A stretch of 5,177 bases of DNA. Source: Anaerolineales bacterium (GTDB lineage: Bacteria > Chloroflexota > Anaerolineae > Anaerolineales > Villigracilaceae). The stretch lies in assembly GCA_016789205.1 (NCBI GenBank), contig JAEURF010000128.1, positions 1 through 5,177 of the forward strand, given 5' to 3'. Position numbers and translations under genes: made by a program. Each line of letters opens with the position of its first letter. Positions within the stretch are counted from its first letter, which is position 1. The notes under the pieces were generated by a model, which worked only from the letters and a program-made list of their open reading frames with translations, ran no database searches and was not told the DNA's origin. Shown here piece by piece: positions 1-4,641 of the stretch.

Positions 1-1462
1 CTCCAAGCAATGCATCTTCTTTGATTTTCTGATTAAGTGAAGATAATCTTTTGATTATCAAATCCACCAGTTGCGGATTCATATTTCTATCCAAAAGCCA
101 CTGTTTGAAAATATCGCTTTCGTATTGTGGATTCAAAGTAAAGAAAGCAAATCTTCTTCTTAAAGCGTAATCTACCATTGCCAGTGAACGGTCTGCTAAA
201 TTCATTAATCCAATGATGTATACATTTGAGGGAATATAAAACTTACTTTCATTTTTACTTTGATAAACCAGTGAAATTGAATTTTCAATTCCACGTTTAT
301 CATTTTCAATCAACATAAGTAGTTCACCGAAAATTTGACTCAAATTTCCGCGATTGATTTCGTCAATGATGAAAACATATTCTTGGTCTGGGTTATCTAT
401 TGCTTTTTGACAAAATTCATAAAACACGCCATTTTTTAAATTGAAAGAACCATTTCCATCTGGGCGATAGCCACGCACGAAATCATCGTACGAATACGAT
501 TGATGAAATTGCACCATTTCGACTCGGTCTGAGTCAATTTCTTGCATCAAAGCATAAGCCAATTTCTTAGCAAGAAATGTTTTTCCAACGCCAGGTGAGC
601 CTTGCAAAATCAAAGCCTTTTTGGATTTCAATCTTTCAATAACCTCTTTAATTTCTGATTCAGTTAAGAAGACTCCATCCGAAATTAAATTTTCAATTCC
701 ATAAGGTGTTTTTGCTTTTTGAGTTTTGTAAGCACGTTTGGTTTCAGCAATCATCCTAGACCTTTCGTTTTCATAGCCCCAGGCTTCAAGTGAAATTTCG
801 GGAAAAGATTTTTTAAGTGCAGTGACTTGTGAAATTGTCTCTGCATAAAATTTTGCACTTAATCCCTTGGCTGGGATTTTGATTTTCAAATGTTTGCAGT
901 TCGTTGAATCTAAACTTAAAAAAGTTTGTGGATTAATCCAAAACAAGCCTATGGTTAAATTGACATTCGTCCCTTTGATTTTTAACGCTTCATCAAAAGC
1001 TTTCAAAAAAGGTTTACTTTTCAAAGGCGATTTATCAAGACTTAACTTGAAAACTTTCCACAATTTTGAAATATCAGTTTTATCTCTTGTAACCTGATAA
1101 GAAACAAACCATGATTTCAAATTATTCAAAATAGGAATGCCGTTGAAATCATCTGGAATGTCACTTCTTAATTTGAAAAATTGCTTGATTCGTAAGAGGA
1201 TATTGCGGCGTTGGTCAAACCCGATGCCGCGATTGAAGACACCGAAAAAGGTAAAAGGGTCAATTTCTTTTAATAAAAAGCGTGAGCTGTTTTTATCTTT
1301 GTCTGTCAAAGGTGTAATCACATGCCCATCTTTGCGAAGCGTTTCGAGAAATGTAATTAATTCGTCTTGTCTATTCTCCCAATGGACAAGTTCCTTCGCC
1401 AACTCCTGATAAAACGGAATCCATGTAAATTGATTGGTTGAATAAGATGATTTGTTTTTCAA
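1..1462 (-). CDS. McrB-like AAA+ NTPase, 3' end cut by window edge, non-ATG start
   Basis: About 487 residues are visible (counting from a TTG at 1462-1460); the C-terminus lies beyond the left edge. The frame is open throughout. The N-terminal domain has the composition typical of McrB-family NTPases: WIPFYQELA near residue 14, EIDPFTFFGVFNRG at 66-79 and LTIGLFW at 169-175. The AAA+ core follows: Walker A GSPGVGKT at 288-295, Walker B IIDE at 365-368 followed by INRGNLSQIFGEL, the McrB signature MNLADR (pattern MNxxDR) at 420-425, then VDYALRRRF with the arginine cluster at 435-437. In known McrBC systems this protein is a GTP-driven motor that recognises modified DNA and drives the McrC nuclease; its target here is unknown. 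No ATG occurs in frame before residue 237, which is too late because conserved N-terminal motifs precede it. TTG at 1460-1462 is the best start guess, without a convincing Shine-Dalgarno. It follows the TAA of the membrane-protein gene by 9 nt in the same frame, so translational coupling or readthrough is plausible. The McrB-type AAA+ call is firm; the exact start and the defence role are inferred. Confidence 0.88.
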   Translation of the reverse strand, partial: MKNKSSYSTNQFTWIPFYQELAKELVHWENRQDELITFLETLRKDGHVITPLTDKDKNSSRFLLKEIDPFTFFGVFNRGIGFDQRRNILLRIKQFFKLRSDIPDDFNGIPILNNLKSWFVSYQVTRDKTDISKLWKVFKLSLDKSPLKSKPFLKAFDEALKIKGTNVNLTIGLFWINPQTFLSLDSTNCKHLKIKIPAKGLSAKFYAETISQVTALKKSFPEISLEAWGYENERSRMIAETKRAYKTQKAKTPYGIENLISDGVFLTESEIKEVIERLKSKKALILQGSPGVGKTFLAKKLAYALMQEIDSDRVEMVQFHQSYSYDDFVRGYRPDGNGSFNLKNGVFYEFCQKAIDNPDQEYVFIIDEINRGNLSQIFGELLMLIENDKRGIENSISLVYQSKNESKFYIPSNVYIIGLMNLADRSLAMVDYALRRRFAFFTLNPQYESDIFKQWLLDRNMNPQLVDLIIKRLSSLNQKIKEDALLG

Positions 1463-1471
1463 GTTTGCAAT

Positions 1472-2155
1472 TTACTTTGTAGGCTTAGAATTGCCACGTA
1501 TATTTTTAAGAACTGCATCTAATGAGTCACCATAACTTAATGCTGTTCGAAAAGCATCTTTGTAAAACCATTCGTAATATTTCCATGTTTGTGCAAGAGA
1601 AATTCTTGAACCTAATAAACATGCGATCACAAGCACCAAATAGGTTAATGAAAATCCTTGATTGATAAAAAAGATAAACTCACCAAGTGCAAGTAGAAAT
1701 AATCCGAAACTAATATTCCGCATCATAATCGCATTGGCGCGCGTTGTTTCAATTCTGTCTGCTAATTCTTTATTTTTAATTTGGATGGCGTTAAACAATA
1801 AATCTGCATCGCGGGCATAGAATTTGATATTCAAATCCGGATAAAGCCGTTTGAGAGAATTGAGCGCATGTTCGTTTGGGTTGTTTTCGTCTCTTGATTT
1901 TCCTTTATCTCGCACATAACCTCTTGGATAGCGATAGAACAAACGAAACCAGCCTCGATACGTGAAGTTATTGAAAATATGACCGAGCAAATACCCCAAT
2001 GCCAAAATAATAAAAGATTCTAGTGTAAAAGTTTGGCTGTTCAATTCCATGTGTTTTGCGCCGAGTGCTTTCAAAATCTCATTGATTGCAAATAGATACA
2101 ACACGCCGGGCAAAAGATTGGCGAATACATCATAAATCCCTAAACTGATTGGCAT
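1472..2155 (-). CDS. Four-TM membrane protein of unknown family, partner candidate of the McrB-like NTPase
   Basis: 227 residues; I do not recognise a named family. Hydrophobic segments lie at about 7-31 (GIYDVFANLLPGVLYLFAI, containing a Pro-Gly kink), 44-63, 148-165 and 169-189. This gives a 2TM - soluble linker - 2TM layout. The linker (about 64-147) is charged and mixed, with a basic/aromatic stretch just after TM2 (YRGWFRLFYRYPRGY) and a probably helical part before TM3. The tail from 190 is soluble, rich in aromatics at first and basic at the end. The start is well supported: AAGGAG lies 6 nt before the ATG. Upstream, the FAD-subunit gene ends 10 nt away; downstream, the McrB-like ORF begins in the same frame straight after this gene's TAA. 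Such placement suggests co-expression and perhaps joint function, for example a membrane effector or anchor controlled by the NTPase, but that is inference. An unrelated integral membrane protein is the alternative. Confidence 0.85.
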   Translation of the reverse strand: MPISLGIYDVFANLLPGVLYLFAINEILKALGAKHMELNSQTFTLESFIILALGYLLGHIFNNFTYRGWFRLFYRYPRGYVRDKGKSRDENNPNEHALNSLKRLYPDLNIKFYARDADLLFNAIQIKNKELADRIETTRANAIMMRNISFGLFLLALGEFIFFINQGFSLTYLVLVIACLLGSRISLAQTWKYYEWFYKDAFRTALSYGDSLDAVLKNIRGNSKPTK

Positions 2156-2161
2156 AAGGAA

Positions 2162-2167
2162 CTCCTT
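2162..2167 (-). promoter_or_regulatory. Shine-Dalgarno AAGGAG for the four-TM protein
   Basis: Read on the minus strand, AAGGAG occupies 2167-2162, with a 6-nt spacer to the ATG at 2155-2153. Its first two bases (2167-2166) are part of the TAA stop of the upstream FAD-subunit gene, so termination and initiation regions overlap. This fixes the start and argues for one transcript with translational coupling. Confidence 0.8.
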
Positions 2168-2918
2168 ACTTTATATTTTCCAAGCATCTTTTTGACAAAA
2201 CCGCCGCCATTTCCATGCGGTATTCAGCGGATGCCCATTCATCAGTTGCTTCGTGATACGCATTCCGCGCCGCTTCTTCGACTCCGTTTGATTCTGTTCC
2301 ATCCATCGCCAACAGTGGATTTCGCCCATAACCGCCTAAGGTTAATCTGGTTCTGCCAGAATTCCATTGAGCGAGTGAGGCGCAAACAATCGGTTTATCT
2401 GCTGGGGTTTTGGAGACATATTCAAAAGCAGTTTTTGCATTTAGTGGAATTGATATTGAAGTAATTAATGTTTTTGGTCGAGTCAATAAATATTCTGAAA
2501 GACCGAGGACGGTGGACGATAGACGGTCTGCGGTCAACGGTCTATGGTCAAGTTTCGCATCTAACGCCAATAGCATGGTTACAAACGTAGAACGCCCATC
2601 ACTGGAAACAACCGTCCCAGCTACTGTGGCGGAGTTGCGAATGTTTAATGGGGCTTCAAGTTTGAGAGCAATTTTCAATGCTTCTGGGCAATGTTCAGAT
2701 TCAAATAATGATTGCAAGGTGCAAGTCGCACCGATTTCAAGGTCATTGCCTTTTTTTGTAATTGAATCAAGTTTGAGGAGTTGTAAATCTACGACGGAGA
2801 CAGAATCAGATGTCCCGTGAGAAAGAAGCGTGCCTCCACCTAGTGGAACTGTGTTTGGTTGAGTCAAAAGTTTCAGGGCTTCGTCTAATGTTTTCGGGCG
2901 GTGATAGGTTGTTATCAT
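2166..2918 (-). CDS. Stand-alone FAD-binding subunit, xanthine/CO dehydrogenase family (CoxM/CutM type)
   Basis: 250 residues, somewhat short for the medium subunit (usually around 280-300). In family members this subunit binds FAD and passes electrons from the iron-sulfur subunit to an acceptor. The N-terminal FAD domain begins YHRPKTLDEALKLL and carries PLGGGTLL at 25-32, corresponding to the usual AGGTDLL-like pyrophosphate loop. The second FAD motif is IRNSATVAGTVV at 93-104, where most relatives have IRN-ATVGGN, so one Gly and the Asn are changed. LLALDAKL at 116-123 is typical. The C-terminal flavoprotein domain covers roughly 165-250, with AFEYVSKTPADKP and LTLGGYGRNPLLA. Residues 124-139 are encoded by a heptamer repeat. 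The start is ATG 2918-2916, with GGAG 8 nt upstream; the open frame extends to 3158 but that would overlap most of the upstream channel gene's 3' end. No molybdopterin or 2Fe-2S subunit gene is in the window, so the substrate cannot be assigned. Confidence 0.87.
   Translation of the reverse strand: MITTYHRPKTLDEALKLLTQPNTVPLGGGTLLSHGTSDSVSVVDLQLLKLDSITKKGNDLEIGATCTLQSLFESEHCPEALKIALKLEAPLNIRNSATVAGTVVSSDGRSTFVTMLLALDAKLDHRPLTADRLSSTVLGLSEYLLTRPKTLITSISIPLNAKTAFEYVSKTPADKPIVCASLAQWNSGRTRLTLGGYGRNPLLAMDGTESNGVEEAARNAYHEATDEWASAEYRMEMAAVLSKRCLENIK
2501..2549. repeat. Seven-unit heptamer repeat (GAC/GGTC type) inside the FAD-subunit gene
   Basis: Seven consecutive 7-nt units fill this stretch on the plus strand. 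The first units start with GAC (for example GACGGTG, GACGATA) and the later ones end in GGTC (TGCGGTC, AACGGTC, TATGGTC); GACGGTC at 2522-2528 joins both patterns. The units are imperfect. Since seven is not a multiple of three, the encoded peptide (minus strand, residues 124-139, including TADRLSSTVL) is not periodic. It falls where relatives have a variable loop between the LLALDA strand and the RPKTLITSISIP strand, so it is probably tolerated as a surface loop. Confidence 0.7.
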
Positions 2919-2925
2919 ATTTGTT

Positions 2926-2930
2926 TCTCC
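2926..2930 (-). promoter_or_regulatory. Shine-Dalgarno GGAGA deciding the FAD-subunit start
   Basis: On the minus strand GGAGA lies at 2930-2926; counted from GGAG, 8 nt separate it from ATG 2918-2916. It supports MITTYHRPK as the true N-terminus, which is also where family homology begins, over the much longer open frame to 3158. Confidence 0.72.
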
Positions 2931-2962
2931 AACATGATTATACCCATACGGGCACGCAGTAT

Positions 2963-3565
2963 CTAAGGTTTTGGCAATGTGATTTTGAATTGAACCGATA
3001 ATAAGCGTAATGAAAGTATCACAAATCCACCAACAACAGAAGCGATGAATGGGTTGATTTGAAGCCATATCAGTAAGATAAATATACCAGTGCCAATGAA
3101 TGAACAAGTGGCGTAGAGTTCGGTGCTGTGACGGAATACGTTTGGCACGCGATTGCAAAGTAAATCGCGCAATACGCCACCGAAAATGCCTGTGATGACT
3201 CCCATCAGAATCGCGACAATGCCTGAAAGATTTAATTGCATGGCGTAGGTTGCGCCGAGAATACTAAATACACTTAACCCAATTGCATCCGGTACGTTTA
3301 ATAAGTGGGTAGGAAAATTATTGAACCTATAAAATGTAATGAACGCCACAAAAAATGTGACAATAGAGAAAAGTGGGTCAACAACCCAAAAGATAGGTGT
3401 GCGCCCAAGTAATAAATCTCGAATCGTTCCGCCACCAAAAGCAGTGACAAATGCAATCGTCATGGCGCCGACAATGTCCATTTCATTTTTTCGCGCTTCG
3501 AGTGCGCCAGAAATTGCGGATGCGGAAACGGCGATGTAAGTGAGGATGAATAGGATGTTTTCCAT
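2963..3565 (-). CDS. TRIC/UPF0126-family membrane channel protein (YadS/YicG-like)
   Basis: 200 residues, the usual length of this family, and hydrophobic almost throughout, consistent with the seven-helix TRIC fold. The family's two homologous halves are visible. Half one has MDIVGAMTIAFVTAFGGG continuing to TIRDLLLGRTPIFW (GGGTIRD at 44-50). Half two has DAIGLSVFSILGATYA from residue 93 and GVITGIFGGVLRDLLCNRVP (GGVLRD at 129-134). Prokaryotic TRIC proteins form trimeric cation-permeable channels, and some relatives in enterobacteria are linked to glycine uptake; which applies here cannot be told. The start is ATG 3565-3563, with no clear Shine-Dalgarno but a CATAAT box 8 nt upstream, so a leaderless or nearly leaderless message is possible. 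The FAD-subunit gene starts 44 nt after its TAG stop. It is probably the first gene of the minus-strand run toward the McrB-like gene. Confidence 0.93.
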   Translation of the reverse strand: MENILFILTYIAVSASAISGALEARKNEMDIVGAMTIAFVTAFGGGTIRDLLLGRTPIFWVVDPLFSIVTFFVAFITFYRFNNFPTHLLNVPDAIGLSVFSILGATYAMQLNLSGIVAILMGVITGIFGGVLRDLLCNRVPNVFRHSTELYATCSFIGTGIFILLIWLQINPFIASVVGGFVILSLRLLSVQFKITLPKP

Positions 3566-3573
3566 GAAATGAC

Positions 3574-3579
3574 ATTATG
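3574..3579 (-). promoter_or_regulatory. Possible -10 element for the TRIC-type gene
   Basis: CATAAT (5 of 6 to TATAAT) reads on the minus strand at 3579-3574, 8 nt before the ATG. No good -35 is seen at 16-18 nt upstream. If used, the transcript would begin at or within a couple of bases of the start codon, which would explain the missing ribosome binding site. Confidence 0.3.
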
Positions 3580-3603
3580 AGTTTTCAATATAAGTTAATG
3601 TTT

Positions 3604-3672
3604 TTGCCGCGAATTACACGAATTTTCGCTGATTTTTCAATAATTCGCGTGAATTAGCGAAATTCGCGGCAA
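3604..3672. repeat. 69-nt imperfect palindrome of CGAATT-like blocks
   Basis: Perfect 12-nt arms, TTGCCGCGAATT at 3604-3615 and AATTCGCGGCAA at 3661-3672, enclose 45 nt. The interior continues the pairing imperfectly (about 14 of the next 23 positions match) and repeats AATT next to CG several times (CGAATT, AATTCGCG, GAATTAGCG). It begins 14 nt after the stop of the Thr/Pro-rich gene and lies 38 nt upstream of the TRIC-type start. On the minus strand the hairpin is followed by A-rich sequence, not a T run, so it is not a standard intrinsic terminator. It could still cap or stabilise the 3' end of the upstream transcript, or be a dispersed palindromic element. Confidence 0.75.
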
Positions 3673-3686
3673 GGTTTTTAAGAAAT

Positions 3687-4139
3687 TTAATAGCCACGCC
3701 TTCTTACACGAATTCTTTGAATTAATGGAAAAAACACTCCTACAATCAAAAATAAAATCAATGCTCCAATGCCTGCGCCGGGCAAAACAATATTTGCAGG
3801 TGGAATCGGTGTCGGCGTTGGTGTAACTGTTGCAGTAGGGGTAAAAGTTAGAGTTGGTGTATTAGTAGGAGTTGATGTCGCTGATGGTGTTTGCGTTGCA
3901 GTCGGTGTGAATGTATTTGTAGGAGTAAAAGTAGGTGTGTATGTAAAGGTTGGTGGAACAGATGTAGATGTTCTTTCTACTTCATCTGGCTCATCTGGTT
4001 CGGGTGTAGATGTGCAGGGAATCGGTCCACCTGATGGATCAAAACAACCACCTTGTGCAAATGATTCACTTTGCGGATTGATAATCAATCCAAATAAAAA
4101 AATAAAAATGATGAACTTGAAAAATATTTTTGTTTTCAT
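3687..4139 (-). CDS. Secreted Thr/Pro-rich protein with C-terminal membrane anchor
   Basis: 150 residues with no enzymatic domain. The start is MKTKIFF, giving a clear signal peptide: basic N-region, hydrophobic core to about residue 20, and a likely cleavage near SFAQ at 26-29. A short mature head follows with two cysteines (32 and 42) that could form a disulfide, then an acidic patch PEPDEPDEVE at 46-55. Residues 57-113 are a Thr/Pro/Ser tract of TPT-type repeats. A TM segment follows (about 117-140, GAGIGALILFLIVGVFFPLI), then a basic tail RIRVRRRGY. This is the layout of a surface protein held by its C-terminus, with a possibly glycosylated stalk, the TM acting as anchor or as a sorting signal. 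The thioesterase gene ends only 4 nt upstream, so the two are probably co-transcribed. No strong Shine-Dalgarno is seen. A longer frame to 4214 exists but would put 25 residues before the signal peptide and overlap the thioesterase. The specific function is unknown. Confidence 0.85.
   Translation of the reverse strand: MKTKIFFKFIIFIFLFGLIINPQSESFAQGGCFDPSGGPIPCTSTPEPDEPDEVERTSTSVPPTFTYTPTFTPTNTFTPTATQTPSATSTPTNTPTLTFTPTATVTPTPTPIPPANIVLPGAGIGALILFLIVGVFFPLIQRIRVRRRGY
3798..3971 (-). repeat. Low-complexity tract encoding the Thr/Pro stalk
   Basis: The DNA is an irregular run of ACN-CCN-ACN codons (GTNGGNGT on the plus strand) encoding residues 57-114 of the anchored protein. Such tracts expand and contract readily. 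They also create a long artefactual Val/Gly-rich frame on the plus strand, which should not be called a gene. Confidence 0.8.
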
Positions 4140-4143
4140 ATTA

Positions 4144-4620
4144 TTAATCTGGATACACTTTCCAACCCAATGCTTCGAGTTGCGATAAATCAATTTGATT
4201 TTTCGGTACATCAATATGTAAACCAGTTCCTTCGGCTAACAATTCATTTGTCTCAGCATCATACACACCCGCCCATGCTTCCACAACTCTACTTTTATTT
4301 TTGCCCACTTTGCCAACAAACTTTAATAACTTTCCAATCGGCACATTTTTTCGATACTTCACTTCCAATTTTCCAGTAAACACAAAACGCGGATTATGTA
4401 CATCACTGCCCATGTGCGCCCGCCCAGTAATTTCATCTAATATCGCCGCTACAATTCCACCATGCAAAACATTTGGATATCCTTGAAAATGTTCAGGCGC
4501 AAGATATTCTGTCTCCACTACACCGGGTTCAGTTTCATAAAAACTTAAACGCAAACCCACAGGATTTTCCAAACCACAAATAAAACAATGACGTGAATTT
4601 GCTTGTTTAATTTTTACCAT
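4144..4620 (-). CDS. PaaI-type hotdog-fold thioesterase
   Basis: 158 residues, the usual size of a single-domain hotdog acyl-CoA thioesterase. These enzymes hydrolyse acyl-CoA thioesters in the cytoplasm; the acyl group preferred here cannot be read from sequence. The N-terminus has CFICGLENPVGLRLSF (12-27), the Cys-x-x-Cys-Gly-x-x-NPxGL opening common to a PaaI-like subgroup. The active-site helix is VLHGGIVAAILDEITGRA, with HGG at 51-68 (His53, Gly54, Gly55) and the acidic pair Asp62-Glu63 where the family's catalytic carboxylate is found. TGKLEVKYRKNVPIG is the usual central strand and turn. The start at 4620-4618 is preferred because a TATAAT box lies 7 nt upstream. The open frame continues to 4710, but that would run across the divergent dehydrogenase start. 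No Shine-Dalgarno is visible, so the message may be leaderless. The Thr/Pro-rich gene follows after 4 nt. Confidence 0.93.
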   Translation of the reverse strand: MVKIKQANSRHCFICGLENPVGLRLSFYETEPGVVETEYLAPEHFQGYPNVLHGGIVAAILDEITGRAHMGSDVHNPRFVFTGKLEVKYRKNVPIGKLLKFVGKVGKNKSRVVEAWAGVYDAETNELLAEGTGLHIDVPKNQIDLSQLEALGWKVYPD

Positions 4621-4627
4621 GATGCGG

Positions 4628-4633
4628 ATTATA
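4628..4633 (-). promoter_or_regulatory. -10 element TATAAT for the thioesterase gene
   Basis: A consensus TATAAT reads on the minus strand at 4633-4628, 7 nt before the ATG, so transcription would start at about the A of the ATG. TTGGGA at 4655-4650 is a fair -35 (4 of 6) with a 16-nt spacer; it lies inside the 5' end of the divergent gene. Confidence 0.62.
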
Positions 4634-4635
4634 CT
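4630..4635 (+). promoter_or_regulatory. -10 element TATACT for the hydroxyacid dehydrogenase gene
   Basis: TATACT (5 of 6 to consensus) ends 6 nt before ATG 4642-4644, again placing transcription start at the start codon. It shares four bases with the opposite-strand TATAAT. The -35 is weak: only AT-rich sequence such as TTTAAT is found at about the right distance. Confidence 0.5.
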
Positions 4636-4641
4636 CTGGAC

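Noticed and set aside
867..1409. Two short plus-strand open frames (867-1097 and 1137-1409)
   Set aside because: Both lie antisense to the N-terminal half of the McrB-like protein, whose conserved motifs run continuously through the region.
2192..3001. Plus-strand open frames opposite the FAD-subunit gene
   Set aside because: Compositionally odd, no recognisable motifs, and fully antisense to a well-supported flavoprotein and its leader.
2919..3158. N-terminal extension of the FAD-subunit frame
   Set aside because: It overlaps the 3' end of the TRIC-type gene, has no family similarity, and a good Shine-Dalgarno supports the ATG at 2918.
3604..3672. Intrinsic terminator for the Thr/Pro-rich gene
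   Set aside because: The hairpin is strong but is followed by A-rich rather than T-rich sequence on the minus strand, so I list it as a palindromic repeat instead.
3769..4188. Plus-strand Val/Gly-rich open frame of 139 codons
   Set aside because: It is the antisense of the Thr/Pro repeat tract; the GTN/GGN bias follows from ACN/CCN codons on the minus strand, where signal peptide and TM anchor give a coherent protein.
4140..4214. N-terminal extension of the Thr/Pro-rich protein
   Set aside because: It would place 25 residues ahead of a clean signal peptide and overlap the thioesterase gene.
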